A stretch of 64,000 nucleotides of DNA, from positions 30,512 through 94,511 of the forward strand of contig NZ_KB902475.1 of NCBI RefSeq assembly GCF_000379525.1, read 5' to 3'. Each line of letters begins with the position of its first letter. Positions within the stretch are counted from its first letter, which is position 1. This document shows, one piece after another, positions 18,737 through 28,344 of the stretch. The translations under genes were made by a program, and so were the position numbers. The DNA is from Lamprocystis purpurea DSM 4197. Lineage in GTDB: Bacteria; Pseudomonadota; Gammaproteobacteria; Chromatiales; Chromatiaceae. The notes below the pieces were generated by a model. The model worked only from the letters and a program-made list of their open reading frames with translations, made no database searches and was not told the origin of the DNA.

Positions 18737-19369
18737 TCAGCTCACCAGATTCGCATAGAGGACGGCTGCCAGCGCCAGAAATTCCCGCGCCGCTTTCCCC
18801 TTCGACTCGAGCTCGAAGACCGCGAGCCCCTCGCTGAACGACCGCCTGAAGACCGTCCGCTGGGACAGGCGCGGCTTGATGAAACGGATGCCGGGCAGGG
18901 ACACCAGCGCGGCGGCGGCCTCGTTGGTCTCACGCACCGCGTGGTGGGTGTCCCCGCGGTTGATGAAGCCCAACACCTCGGGCGGCTGCGCCCGTTCCAC
19001 CGAAGACACCAGATGCACGAAGCGCTGTACAGACCAGATGTCCGCCTGAGACGGCTGCACCGGGACAATGACCCGATCGCATAGCGACAGGGCGAGCCGC
19101 AGACTCTCCATGTCGGCGGTGCCGACGTCGATCAGGGTCTCGTCCGCGCCGCGCAACTGCTCGCGGCTCAACAGTTGCCGATCGCCCACCCGTAGCGGCG
19201 GATCGAAACGCTCCTCCTGGCGCACATCGGTCACGTCGGTCAGGGTCGCCTGGGGATCAATGTCCACCAGTTGCACCTTGACATTCGCCATGGCCAGCCA
19301 GACCCCGAGATTGAAGGTCACCGTGCTCTTACCAGAGCCCCCTTTCAAACTGCCGACCAGCGTGATCAT
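18737..19369 (-). CDS. Orphan ParA/MinD-family ATPase
   Basis: A 210-residue deviant Walker A ATPase. The motif LKGGSGKST (residues 8-16) has the signature Lys at its start, VQLVDIDPQATLTDV gives the A' region and TLIDVGTAD the Walker B equivalent. Such proteins dimerise on ATP and position plasmids, chemoreceptors or other cargo. There is no ParB gene and no parS-like site in the window. The nearest partner candidate is the membrane coiled-coil protein just downstream (17917-18471). Length is typical of short orphan ParA proteins. Confidence 0.88.
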   Translation of the reverse strand: MITLVGSLKGGSGKSTVTFNLGVWLAMANVKVQLVDIDPQATLTDVTDVRQEERFDPPLRVGDRQLLSREQLRGADETLIDVGTADMESLRLALSLCDRVIVPVQPSQADIWSVQRFVHLVSSVERAQPPEVLGFINRGDTHHAVRETNEAAAALVSLPGIRFIKPRLSQRTVFRRSFSEGLAVFELESKGKAAREFLALAAVLYANLVS

Positions 19370-19417
19370 ACTGCGCCTGCTACTCCGCTTCCGCGTTCGA
19401 CGATGGGTGGAACCTCA

Positions 19418-20215
19418 TTAACCGCCCGGCTGGGGTGTCGGACCAGGCGCCGGCGCGGCTTTGCGCACGAAACCCGCCGGAACCGCGAACAGGTCATCCG
19501 GCTGCGGACCCACTCGAATATTTTTCAACTCACTCACATAGCCGCCGGGGAACTCTTCCCGCACCGCGAGCTTCAGTTCCGGGTCGTACCATTGGAAGGT
19601 CGCCAGCGGCTGTTGCTTGGGCGCCGTGGTGGTCATCTCCCATTTCTCCGCCGACCGTCCGTCGATTTTCTCGATTCCGATCAGCTTCAGCTCAACGATC
19701 TGGCCATTCGGCATCAGATGCTTCAGCGGCAGGCCGCGTTCCACGTCCAGCCACTGGGCGCCGGTCAGCGTCTGACCTTGATCGGTCGCGGACATCTCCC
19801 ACTTCACCGCGGCCCGACCGTTGACATCCTCGATGCCGATCCGACGACAGGTCAGACCCGGCACGCCGGCACAGGGATCGGTCTCCGCGCTGGGCATCAC
19901 CGCGGGCGCCGGCTTCGCGGCGTCGGCGCCGGCGGGAGGCGCGCCCCGCTCCAGATAATTCTTGTCGGCCGGAAACAGCATCCATTCCATACCGCGCTGC
20001 TGATCGCTGATCCGCACGACTTCACGACCCTGCTGAGTCATCTCCATCCGGGTCCGGCCATCACCTACGAACATCTTGCCCGAGGTGACCTGACCGTCCG
20101 GACCCCGGCGTACCATGTCCGCCGAGAACTGGACGCCTGCGGTGTCGGCCCAAGCCGACCCGGTGGCCACGGCAGCCAGCAATGCCGCCGCAATCATCCG
20201 TCTGTGTAATCTCAT
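19418..20215 (-). CDS. Periplasmic DUF4412-like protein
   Basis: A 265-residue exported protein. ATG at 20215 (MRLHRRMIAAALLAAVATGSAWA) gives a clear signal peptide and follows a good GGAGTCGAGG site; the frame continues upstream without signal character. The mature part has an internal duplication: DVNGRAAVKWEMSATDQGQT...AQWLDVERGLPLKHLMPNGQ and KIDGRSAEKWEMTTTAPKQ...FQWYDPELKLAVREEFPGG. This suggests two beta-rich LolA/DUF4412-like halves. MRRGPDGQVTSGKMFVGDGRTRMEM at the start fits DUF4412. Function is unknown. It ends in a Pro/Gly-rich tail. Confidence 0.78.
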   Translation of the reverse strand: MRLHRRMIAAALLAAVATGSAWADTAGVQFSADMVRRGPDGQVTSGKMFVGDGRTRMEMTQQGREVVRISDQQRGMEWMLFPADKNYLERGAPPAGADAAKPAPAVMPSAETDPCAGVPGLTCRRIGIEDVNGRAAVKWEMSATDQGQTLTGAQWLDVERGLPLKHLMPNGQIVELKLIGIEKIDGRSAEKWEMTTTAPKQQPLATFQWYDPELKLAVREEFPGGYVSELKNIRVGPQPDDLFAVPAGFVRKAAPAPGPTPQPGG

Positions 20216-20271
20216 GATGCCTCGACTCCTGCGCGTTATCGTGTGCTGATAAGTTGTGTTACGCCAAGCGC

Positions 20272-21093
20272 CTAACGGGACTGCCAGGGAGGCTCCAACC
20301 CCGGAGTCGTATCCGCCGGCGCCGGACCGGGCGAGCGGCCTTGCCCCCGACCCGTGGGAGCCGGACGCCAACCCTGAGACTGCTCCTGGCGCCCCCGTTC
20401 CTGCTCCGACAACGGGCGGAACTGATAACGGCCGTCAGGGGCCTGGGTCCGCCAGCCGCCGCCCGCGTTCGGCGGATCCCCGCGGAATCGATAACCGGCC
20501 TCGGCCTCGGCCTCGGCCGCGGCGCCCGGCGCGTCCGCCGCATCGTCCGGACCCGCCCGGCGCCCGGCGTCGGCGCGCCCGTCCCCAGGTTCCGAACGAA
20601 ACGAGTCCGAACGAAACCCCAATCCGGGATCATGGTCGTCCGCCTGCTGCCGACGCTCCCCCCAACCCCATTCCGCGGCGGACGACGCATCGCGGAACCG
20701 GGCCGGCGCCTGGTCAGGTGGCCGCGCACCATATCGACGGCCATCGTCGATGGACGACCCGTCAGCGTCCCAGGTGCCCGACCGATCGTCTGTCCACTCG
20801 GAATCCGGGGCCTGCCGAACCACCGCACCAGGATAAGACACATCACCCGTTCCCGCCGCCGCGCCCAGTCGGGGATCGTCATCCCCGAGGCCCCAGGGAT
20901 TCCCCGCGGCGGCACCCAATTGGATCGCCAACCCGGCGATCATGAGCGGCCAGGCCCGGATCCAGGTTGGCGGCCTGACGCTTGCACCGGTGCGCGCCAT
21001 TGAAGCCTGCCACGCGGGGCCAAGCCGGTCGGCCCTGCGGTCGAACCTCACGGATGTTCTCGCGATCCGCCGCGGGTCAATGCCCTTCCCCAT
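20272..21093 (-). CDS. Low-complexity protein overlapping the RND gene end
   Basis: A predicted protein of about 273 residues rich in Asp, Gly, Pro, Arg and Ala, unlike anything I recognise. A hydrophobic stretch (IRAWPLMIAGLAIQLGAAAG) after about residue 45 may be a late signal or anchor; if the true start is ATG at 21000 (MARTGASVRP), it becomes a normal signal peptide. The C-terminal part has recognisable repeats (GYRFRGDPPNAGGGWRTQ and GRYQFRPLSEQERGR), which argues for real coding. From ATG 21093 it overlaps the RND stop by 17 nt. Coding status is likely but not certain, since all frames here are open. Confidence 0.55.
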   Translation of the reverse strand: MGKGIDPRRIARTSVRFDRRADRLGPAWQASMARTGASVRPPTWIRAWPLMIAGLAIQLGAAAGNPWGLGDDDPRLGAAAGTGDVSYPGAVVRQAPDSEWTDDRSGTWDADGSSIDDGRRYGARPPDQAPARFRDASSAAEWGWGERRQQADDHDPGLGFRSDSFRSEPGDGRADAGRRAGPDDAADAPGAAAEAEAEAGYRFRGDPPNAGGGWRTQAPDGRYQFRPLSEQERGRQEQSQGWRPAPTGRGQGRSPGPAPADTTPGLEPPWQSR

Positions 21094-24000
21094 CGAGATC
21101 GTCATCGATCTTCAGTCGGATGCCGCGTCGCGGCGATTTTTTTTGAACCGATTGCGGCGTCTGATTATCGGTCTTCGACGGGGCGGTCTTGGCTGGGGCC
21201 GTCTTGGCCGGGGTCGCCTTGGCTGGGGCCGGCTTCACCGTTGCTTTCTTGCTGCCCGCCGCCTTGGGCGCGGCCCCGGACACCGGCTTCGGTGGCGGTG
21301 TGGGCGTCACCTGGGGTGCCGCCGCGGGCGCGGTTGGTTCCGGCGGTTGTGTCGGCGTGGCCGCGGCGGTCATCACCAAGGCCGAGCGCACCGGCGGCGG
21401 CGCGGACCCGTCGACCGACCCCGCCTGAGTGATCGCCGCAGGCGTGGATGGCGCCGGTGCAGCCGCCGGGACCGCACCCGGTACCAGGGCCGCGCTGCCG
21501 CCCGTACCGCCACCCGCAGGCTGGGGCGCCGGCTGACGCGGCGGCCGGGGACGCGGCGGCGGCTTCGGCTTGAAGGCGTTCTTCACCAGGTCGATGACCA
21601 GCAACAGGATGCCGCGCAGACCGTAGAAGACCAGTGTCAACACCTCCCACACCTTGGCCAGGACACCGACCAAGCCGCCACCCGACCGACCCTCGGTGCG
21701 GACGGTCGACGACTGCGCCGTCTCGCTCTGGCACGGCAGTCCGGCCGCCGGGAGGTGGGTGGCCGAGGCGGCGGCGACTTCGCACATGTCACGACTCGCG
21801 GCCACACACCCCAGGGGGATGACGATCAGGGTCAAAACGGTGGAGACGACGGTACCGGCCAGCAGCGAGATCGCCATGCCCTGGAAAATCGGATCGGTGA
21901 TGATCACGCTGGAACCGGCGACCAGGGCCAGTGCGGTAATCAGGATCGGCCGCGTCCGGATCTTGCAGGCACGGATCACCGCCTCGGCGACCGGGATGCC
22001 GCGCTGGATCTCGTGGATGGAGAAGTCCACCAGCAAAATCGAGTTGCGCACGATGATGCCGGCGAGCGCGATCCAGCCGATCATCGAGGTTGCGGTGAAT
22101 TCACCTCCGAGTCCCAATTCGAACATGACGAAATGGGCCGGGATGATCCCCAGCAGGGTGAGCGGAATCGGCGCCATGATCACCAGCGGAATCCGGAAAT
22201 TGCCGAACTCCCAGACCACCAGAATATAGATCAGCACCAGGGCGACCATGAAGGCCGCCCCCATGTCGCGGAAGGTCTCGAAGGTGACGGTCCACTCGCC
22301 GGCCCACTCCAAGGACAAGCGGTCGCTGTTGGGCGGAGGGCCGAGCCAGTAGAAGGCGTCCCCGAACCCACCGCCGGCGGCCGGCTTGGTGCCGTCCGGC
22401 GCCGTGTAGTCGACCGCGGCCATCAGATCCTGAACTTGGAACATGGCGTAGACCGGCGCCGCCAGTTGCCCGCCGACGTCCGCGACCACGAACTCCACAC
22501 CACGCAGATCCTTGTGGTAAATGATGTCCTCCTCCTGGGCCCGGCGGAACTGACCCAACTCCCGCAAGGAGATCGTATAGCCTTGGCTCGACTGGATCGG
22601 CAGATCGCCCAGTCGCTCGACCTGCGAGCGCTCGGCCAGCGGCACCTGCATGACGATCTGAATCGGCTCATGGCCGCTCTGCTGGCCCTGCGCCTGCTTG
22701 ATGTCGCCGACCGGTGCACCGCCCAAGGCCATCGCCAGGTTCCGGTTGATCGTGTCCACTGAAATTCCGCGGCGTACCGCCTTCTCGGTGTCCACGTCGA
22801 AACGCCAGTAGTCGAAGGCCCCGCGCAGATAGTTGTCCACGTCACGGGCGCTCTCGGCTTGTTCGAAGAACCCGGTCACATCGCGCGCAAAGGCCCGCCG
22901 CAACTCGGGTGAGGGGCCGTGAATCTCCGCCACGACGGACTGCAACACGGGCGGTCCCGGCGGCATCTCCACCACCGCGAGCGTGGCCCCGGTGCCCTTT
23001 GCCAGCTTGTTCAGCATCTCACGGGCAGTCACCGCGATCTCGTGACTGGTCCGGTCACGATCGTGCTTGTCGGTGAGTTGAACCTGGAGCTCCGCCTGCC
23101 AGGGCTCGGACCGCAGATAGTAATGACGCACCATGCCGTTGAAGTCGAAGGGGCGCGCGGTCCCGGCGTAGACCTGGACCGCGGTGACCTCGGGGATGGT
23201 GCGCAATTGCTCCGCCAACCGGTGCGTCAGGTTCGCCGTCACCGGCAAGGCCGTGCCTTCCGGCATATCGACGACCACCGAGAACTCCGGCTTGTTGTCG
23301 AGCGGCATCATCTTCACCGCCACCCAGTTGAAATAGAAGAAGGAGCAGGTGAACAGGAAGGTGCCCCACAGGACCAGGCGGAAGATGCGGCGTTTACGCC
23401 GACTCTCGATCAGGGGCGTCAGCACGGCGCGGAAAAAGCGCTCCGTATATTCGGCGTTCTTGTGCTCGCGCTTCTCCGCCGCCGCCAGATAGGCCATCGA
23501 CGGCCGCAGCCACTTGGAGATGGCGAGATAGGGCGTGAAGACGAAGGCCGCGAAGAGTGAAATGAACATGGCCACCGACCCCAGCTTGGGAATCGGGGCC
23601 ATATAGGGACCCATCATGCCGCTCACGAAGCCCATGGGCAGCAGCGCGGCGATGACGGTGAAGGTCGCGAGAATGGTCGGATTGCCGACCTCGCGCACCG
23701 CGTCCACCGCGGTCTCGTCATCGGTGCGGCCCTCCTCGAGCCAGCGCCGATAGATGTTCTCGACCACGACGATGGCGTCATCCACCAGGATGCCGATGGA
23801 GAAAATCAGCGCGAACAGGCTGACCCGATCGATCGTGATCCCCCAGATCCAGGCCACGAAGACGGTCATGAAGAGCACCACCGGGATGATCAGCATGACC
23901 ACGATGGCGGGGCGCAAGGCGCGGAAGGCGAGCAGCACCAGCACGAATACGAAGAAGGTCGCCTTGATCAGCTTGAGGATCAGCTCGGTGACCTTCTGAT

Positions 24001-25108
24001 CCGCCGTCTGGCCGTAGTTGCGGGTGACACTGACCTCGACATTGTTCGGGATACGGCTGCCCTTGAGTTCCTCGACCCGCTCCATGATGGCGTTGGCGAC
24101 GCTCACGCCGTTGGTGAGTTCTTTCTTGGCGACCGCGATGGTCACGGCGGGACGGCCCTGTGCCGCGTCCTGATTGGCCGAGGCGGGACCGGTGTAGTAG
24201 GCCACCAACTCGGTGGCATCCTCCGGGCCCATGGCCACGCGTGCCACGTCGCGGATATAGACCGGAACCTCGTTGTGGGTCCCGACGACCAGGCGGTTGA
24301 TGTCGTCGACCCCCGTGAGGAACGAGCCGGTGGTTACCGTAAAGCGCGAACCGCTGGACTCCACGCCGCCCGCGCTGGCTTCGGCGTTGGCTGTCTTCAA
24401 GGTCTGGGCGACCTGGTCCAGACTGATCTGGTAGCCGGAAAGCCGCTCCGGGGAAACATCCACGGTGACCTGCTCGCGGCGGCCGCCGACGATCAGCCCA
24501 GGCCCCGTATCCTTCACCTGACCGATGGCCTGCAGCACGTCCTGGGCGAGCAGCCGCAATTGGCCGTCATCCACGTCGGGCACGCCATCCCGATCCAGAT
24601 CCTTCGACCACAGCGTCAGGGTGACGATCGGCACGTCGTCGATGCCTTTGCTCTTGACCAGCGGCGGCAGGACCCCGGGGGGGATCTTGTCCATGTTGGA
24701 GGCGATCTTGTCGTTCACCTTCACCAACGAGGGACCCATCGGCTGGCCCACGTCGAACTCCACGGTGACCAGCCCCTGGCCGCGCTGCGAGGCGGAGTAG
24801 ACGTGTTTGACCCCGGGGATCTCACTCATGATCCGTTCCAGGGGCTGCATAGCCAGGTTGGCCACCTGCTGCGACGAGGCCCCTGGATACTGCACCATGA
24901 TGTCGATCATGGGCACGGAGATCTGCGGATCCTCCTGACGGGGCGTCAGGATCAGCCCGAGGAGCCCCATGAGCAACATCGCCACGTAAAACAGCGGCGA
25001 GAGCGGGGACCGGATAAAGAAGCGGGCCGAGCGCCCGGCGATCCCCAGGTTCTCTTCGGTGAACGGCGGCTCCTTGCGTTGCGAGGCAGCGGTGGCGTCT
25101 TCGCTCAT
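21077..25108 (-). CDS. RND-family efflux transporter with long C-terminal tail
   Basis: A 1343-residue inner-membrane proton antiporter of the AcrB/ACR_tran family. Core features are the first membrane segment (SPLFYVAMLLMGLLGLILTP), pore-domain repeats, the TM4 motif FSIGILVDDAIVVVENI with paired Asp, and the TM10 region TSMIGWIALAGIIVRNSILL. The normal RND end is reached at about residue 1100 (TVVSTVLTLIVIPLGCV). About 244 further residues follow: an extra hydrophobic helix (VLTLVFYGLRGILLLVIDLV), then a Pro/Ala-rich stretch with AxPAKTAPAKT repeats and a basic/acidic end (RRGIRLKIDDDLDGEG). ATG at 25108 has a GGAAG site. The adaptor gene is 100 nt upstream; no TolC-type gene is present. 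Confidence 0.92.
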   Translation of the reverse strand: MSEDATAASQRKEPPFTEENLGIAGRSARFFIRSPLSPLFYVAMLLMGLLGLILTPRQEDPQISVPMIDIMVQYPGASSQQVANLAMQPLERIMSEIPGVKHVYSASQRGQGLVTVEFDVGQPMGPSLVKVNDKIASNMDKIPPGVLPPLVKSKGIDDVPIVTLTLWSKDLDRDGVPDVDDGQLRLLAQDVLQAIGQVKDTGPGLIVGGRREQVTVDVSPERLSGYQISLDQVAQTLKTANAEASAGGVESSGSRFTVTTGSFLTGVDDINRLVVGTHNEVPVYIRDVARVAMGPEDATELVAYYTGPASANQDAAQGRPAVTIAVAKKELTNGVSVANAIMERVEELKGSRIPNNVEVSVTRNYGQTADQKVTELILKLIKATFFVFVLVLLAFRALRPAIVVMLIIPVVLFMTVFVAWIWGITIDRVSLFALIFSIGILVDDAIVVVENIYRRWLEEGRTDDETAVDAVREVGNPTILATFTVIAALLPMGFVSGMMGPYMAPIPKLGSVAMFISLFAAFVFTPYLAISKWLRPSMAYLAAAEKREHKNAEYTERFFRAVLTPLIESRRKRRIFRLVLWGTFLFTCSFFYFNWVAVKMMPLDNKPEFSVVVDMPEGTALPVTANLTHRLAEQLRTIPEVTAVQVYAGTARPFDFNGMVRHYYLRSEPWQAELQVQLTDKHDRDRTSHEIAVTAREMLNKLAKGTGATLAVVEMPPGPPVLQSVVAEIHGPSPELRRAFARDVTGFFEQAESARDVDNYLRGAFDYWRFDVDTEKAVRRGISVDTINRNLAMALGGAPVGDIKQAQGQQSGHEPIQIVMQVPLAERSQVERLGDLPIQSSQGYTISLRELGQFRRAQEEDIIYHKDLRGVEFVVADVGGQLAAPVYAMFQVQDLMAAVDYTAPDGTKPAAGGGFGDAFYWLGPPPNSDRLSLEWAGEWTVTFETFRDMGAAFMVALVLIYILVVWEFGNFRIPLVIMAPIPLTLLGIIPAHFVMFELGLGGEFTATSMIGWIALAGIIVRNSILLVDFSIHEIQRGIPVAEAVIRACKIRTRPILITALALVAGSSVIITDPIFQGMAISLLAGTVVSTVLTLIVIPLGCVAASRDMCEVAAASATHLPAAGLPCQSETAQSSTVRTEGRSGGGLVGVLAKVWEVLTLVFYGLRGILLLVIDLVKNAFKPKPPPRPRPPRQPAPQPAGGGTGGSAALVPGAVPAAAPAPSTPAAITQAGSVDGSAPPPVRSALVMTAAATPTQPPEPTAPAAAPQVTPTPPPKPVSGAAPKAAGSKKATVKPAPAKATPAKTAPAKTAPSKTDNQTPQSVQKKSPRRGIRLKIDDDLDGEGH

Positions 25109-25208
25109 AGTACTTCCAGGCAATGCGCGCCGACGCGGTGCCGGCAACGGCAGGTTTCAAGTCAGTTACGGCCGATCTCCATGCGGATCGGCGTTTCGCT
25201 GGATGAGG

Positions 25209-26366
25209 TCAGCGGTTTGGCGCGGCCTCCTTGGCCCAGCCGGCGGTCACCCGCGGGCCCGGATTGGCGAGAATCCGATCACCCGCCGCAAGCCCGCTCA
25301 GTACCGTAACGAAGCCGTTGCCCAGTTCCTCGCCGATGCGGATCAGGCGCAGTTGGGGCTCACCGCCTTCCGCCAGGACGTAGACACCGGGCAGGCTGCC
25401 GTTATAGCGGATCGCGGTGGAGGGAATCGCGGGGTTGGTGCGCGCCGGGGCATTGACATCGGGAATCAGCACCCTGGTGTACATGCCGGGTTCGGACACC
25501 CCCTGCGGCAGGTCAAACTTGACCTTGACCGTGTGGCGCTGGGCATCGGCCATCGGAAAGATCTGGGCGACCCGCACCGGTACCCGGCGATTGTCGAGAT
25601 CCAGTTCAGCCTTGACCATCATCCCCTCACGCAGTCCCGGACGCAGGCGCGCCGGGACATCGACCTCCACCTGGAGATATTCGACATCCGCGTAGTTGAG
25701 TAAGGGCTGACCCGGCTGAACCGTGTCGCCCACCTCGACGAACTTCTTGACGATGACGCCGGCGAAGGGAGCGATACTGCGGGCATCCCGAATCTTGGTA
25801 TCCAGTGCCTGCAGTTCGGCCTGCAGGCGCAGCATGGCGTTCTGGGCCTCCTGGATCTGGATGCCGGAGGCGAACAGGTCGGCCCCGCGCTCGGCGCCGC
25901 GCTCCCGATCACCGACAATGCTCTCCATCGGGCGGGTGAACATCTGATCGAACAGGTTCGGGATGCCCATACCGCCGGGGGCCGCGCTGGCGCGGGGTGA
26001 GAAAATCTCCCGGTTGTACTGCACTCCGGCATTGCGCAGTTGTGCGTCGGCGCTCGCCATCTGCGCGACCATGGCGCGCCGCTTGGCGAGCAGTTCGGCA
26101 TCGTCGATCGCGACCAGGAGGGCCGCCTCCTTGAACTTATCGCCCTCGATCCCGGCCAGGAAGGTGACCCGCCCCGGCAGTTGAGCCGCCAGCGTGACCT
26201 CTTTGTAAGGGATGACGGTGCCGCCAACCGAAACGGTGGGTGCCCCCTGGGCCTGCTGCACCACGATGGACTCACCCAGGTCGCCTGGCCCTTGGGCCAC
26301 GGCGGTCCCGGCGACCGCGAGGGCGAGCAAACAGGCTCCGACGCTACTTCTAGTCATGTTTCCCAT
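25209..26366 (-). CDS. RND efflux periplasmic adaptor (membrane fusion protein)
   Basis: A 385-residue periplasmic adaptor linking the RND pump to an outer-membrane channel. It starts with a signal peptide (MTRSSVGACLLALAVAGTAVAQ). The lipoyl/barrel halves are visible (GTVIPYKEVTLAAQLPGRVT, and SIAPFAGVIVKKFVEVGDTV with GQPLLNYAD), around a helical hairpin of about 110 residues. The C-terminal membrane-proximal domain has GNGFVTVLSGLAAGDRILAN. Two in-frame ATGs (26366 and 26357) are possible; GGGAA before the second supports either. It is the first gene of the adaptor-pump operon. Confidence 0.9.
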   Translation of the reverse strand: MGNMTRSSVGACLLALAVAGTAVAQGPGDLGESIVVQQAQGAPTVSVGGTVIPYKEVTLAAQLPGRVTFLAGIEGDKFKEAALLVAIDDAELLAKRRAMVAQMASADAQLRNAGVQYNREIFSPRASAAPGGMGIPNLFDQMFTRPMESIVGDRERGAERGADLFASGIQIQEAQNAMLRLQAELQALDTKIRDARSIAPFAGVIVKKFVEVGDTVQPGQPLLNYADVEYLQVEVDVPARLRPGLREGMMVKAELDLDNRRVPVRVAQIFPMADAQRHTVKVKFDLPQGVSEPGMYTRVLIPDVNAPARTNPAIPSTAIRYNGSLPGVYVLAEGGEPQLRLIRIGEELGNGFVTVLSGLAAGDRILANPGPRVTAGWAKEAAPNR

Positions 26367-26844
26367 CGAAAGGCATACCAAGGGTATTGGTTCAGGTTCT
26401 GCAAACACGTTCGCGTTTCCCGCTGTTGTTATCGTGAATCTGCCGCGCGTCGGGGCGCAGTATGCACGCGCGCCCCGCAAGGATTCAAGCAACCTGGCGA
26501 GAACATCAGCGAAAACAGCGGGCTAAATGAGGCCTGCAAGGCCCGCGCGGACGCCGCGCCGGCACCCCAGGTCAGCAAAAATCCCGTTGTTGGCTCGTCA
26601 CTTGAGTCCAACTCCGCAGGGGCGCGGTTCACCCATGGACCCCGGCGGCGCCCGCTCGGATGCGAGACTACCGCGTCGCGACCGATCGGTATACCATCCG
26701 TCGTCAACTTCGGGCGGTTTGGATCGTCATCCACAGCCCCGTTCAACACCAGCCATCGCGGCGCCGTCTCCCACGGACCCCAGGGCCGAGCCCCGGACCG
26801 CACGACCGCGCCCGACCCTGTTACCCCTTAAGAGGATAGCCGTC
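26367..26844. other. Divergent intergenic region, no gene seen
   Basis: This 478-nt gap lies between the efflux operon (leftward) and the dynamin-like GTPase (rightward), so it should hold both promoters. I find no repeat family member, RNA gene or convincing small ORF. An open minus frame at 26429-26803 has no family-like content. Confidence 0.5.
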
Positions 26845-28344
26845 ATGCCGACAGAAGAGGTCGTCTCCCAGCGTCTGAAAAACCTGGAGCGACACTTGGA
26901 GCAAGAGAACCCGGTGCTCCTCAACGCGGTGCAAAGCTTTCGCGAACTCGACACGGTCGCCCAGGGCATGGGGCTCTTGGCGCGCAACGAATCCTATGCG
27001 ACCCAGATCCCCTGGTGGCCGCTGATCTCGGTGCTCGGGACCTTCTCGTCGGGCAAATCGACATTCATCAATCACTTTCTCGGGCACAAAATCCAGCGCA
27101 CCGGCAATCAGGCGGTAGACGATCGCTTCACGGTCATCTGCTACAGCAGCGCCGCGACGCCCCACGCTCTGCCCGGCGTCGCCCTGGACGCCGACCCACG
27201 CTTTCCGCTCTACCGCATCTCCTCCAGCATCAATGAGGTGGCGGCCGGCGAGGGGGAGCGCATCGATGCCTACCTGCAACTGCGCGCCTGCCCGAGCGAG
27301 CGGTTACGCGGCCGGATCCTGATCGACTCCCCCGGCTTCGACGCCGACAAGCAGCGCACCGCCACGCTGCGCATCGTCGATCACATCATCGACCTGTCGG
27401 ACCTGGTGCTGGTCTTCTTCGACGCCCGTCACCCGGAACCGGGCGCCATGCGCGACACCCTGCAGCACCTGGTGGCGAATACCATCAAGCGTGCCGACTC
27501 GGGTAAATTCCTGTTCATCCTCAACCAACTCGACATCACCGCCCGTGAGGACAACCCCGAGGACGTGGTCGCGGCCTGGCAGCGCGCACTCGGCGAGGAG
27601 GGTCTGTCCGCCGGCCGCTTCTATACCATCTATTGCCCGGATGCGGCCAGCCCGATCGATGACGAGGCCCGGCGGCGGCGCTACGAGACCAAGCGCGATG
27701 CCGATTTGGGCGAGATCCACGGACGCATGCAGGCGGTCGAGGTGGAGCGTGCCTACCGCATCATCGGCGCCCTGGACAAGACCGCGACCGACCTTGGCGA
27801 GTCCGCGGCGCCGATTCTCCAGGAGGCGCTGACCCGCTGGCGTAAGCAGGTGCTGACCGCCGATACGATCTTGTTCGGCACCCTCGGTGTCCTGTTTCTC
27901 ATCTGGAGTGTGAGCGCCGGCCACTGGCAGGCCGGGCTCACCTACAGCCCGCCGTGGCTCGACCTCCTGCATCAGGTGTCCTGGGGCACCAAGGCGCTGA
28001 TCGGCGCCCTGCTCGGCCTGGCAGCCGCCGCCCATTTCAGCATCCGCCGCGTGACTGCCGGGCGGCTGATCAACCGGGTGCGCACCCGTGCGGCGGCGTC
28101 CAGTGTGCGCGGCGATCTGGTTGGTGCCTTCGAGCGCAACACGGTCTGGTCGCGAACACTCCTGAGCACACGCCCCATCGGGTGGGACAGCGCGGCGCAG
28201 CGGCGGGTGGAACAGGTGCTCCAGAATTGTGATGCCTATATCCAGAAGCTCAATGACCGCTTCACCAACCCCTCCGGTCATGCGGCGACTGCACCTGGGC
28301 GCAAGTCAGCGAGCCGCAAATCGGCGCCTGTTAAAAAACAATGA
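26845..28344 (+). CDS. Bacterial dynamin-like membrane GTPase
   Basis: A 499-residue large GTPase. G1 is GTFSSGKST (65-73), G3 is DSPGF (161-165) and G4 is NQLD (227-230, in place of NKxD). Two membrane segments (about 341-358 and 380-397) form a hairpin within the C-terminal helical region, and a basic tail (GRKSASRKSAPVKK) ends the protein. This layout fits bacterial dynamin-like proteins or membrane GTPases acting in membrane remodelling or stress. The open frame begins 106 codons earlier, but ATG at 26845 has AAGAGGA before it and starts a typical N-terminal helix. The stop overlaps the start of mak by 4 nt. Confidence 0.85.
   Translation: MPTEEVVSQRLKNLERHLEQENPVLLNAVQSFRELDTVAQGMGLLARNESYATQIPWWPLISVLGTFSSGKSTFINHFLGHKIQRTGNQAVDDRFTVICYSSAATPHALPGVALDADPRFPLYRISSSINEVAAGEGERIDAYLQLRACPSERLRGRILIDSPGFDADKQRTATLRIVDHIIDLSDLVLVFFDARHPEPGAMRDTLQHLVANTIKRADSGKFLFILNQLDITAREDNPEDVVAAWQRALGEEGLSAGRFYTIYCPDAASPIDDEARRRRYETKRDADLGEIHGRMQAVEVERAYRIIGALDKTATDLGESAAPILQEALTRWRKQVLTADTILFGTLGVLFLIWSVSAGHWQAGLTYSPPWLDLLHQVSWGTKALIGALLGLAAAAHFSIRRVTAGRLINRVRTRAAASSVRGDLVGAFERNTVWSRTLLSTRPIGWDSAAQRRVEQVLQNCDAYIQKLNDRFTNPSGHAATAPGRKSASRKSAPVKKQ

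Noticed and set aside
20942..22762. 606-codon plus-strand ORF
   Set aside because: Antisense to the RND tail and core; repetitive Arg/Gly text reflects the tail's codons.
26429..26803. 124-codon minus-strand ORF in the efflux/GTPase gap
   Set aside because: No ribosome binding site, no homology pattern, unlikely composition.
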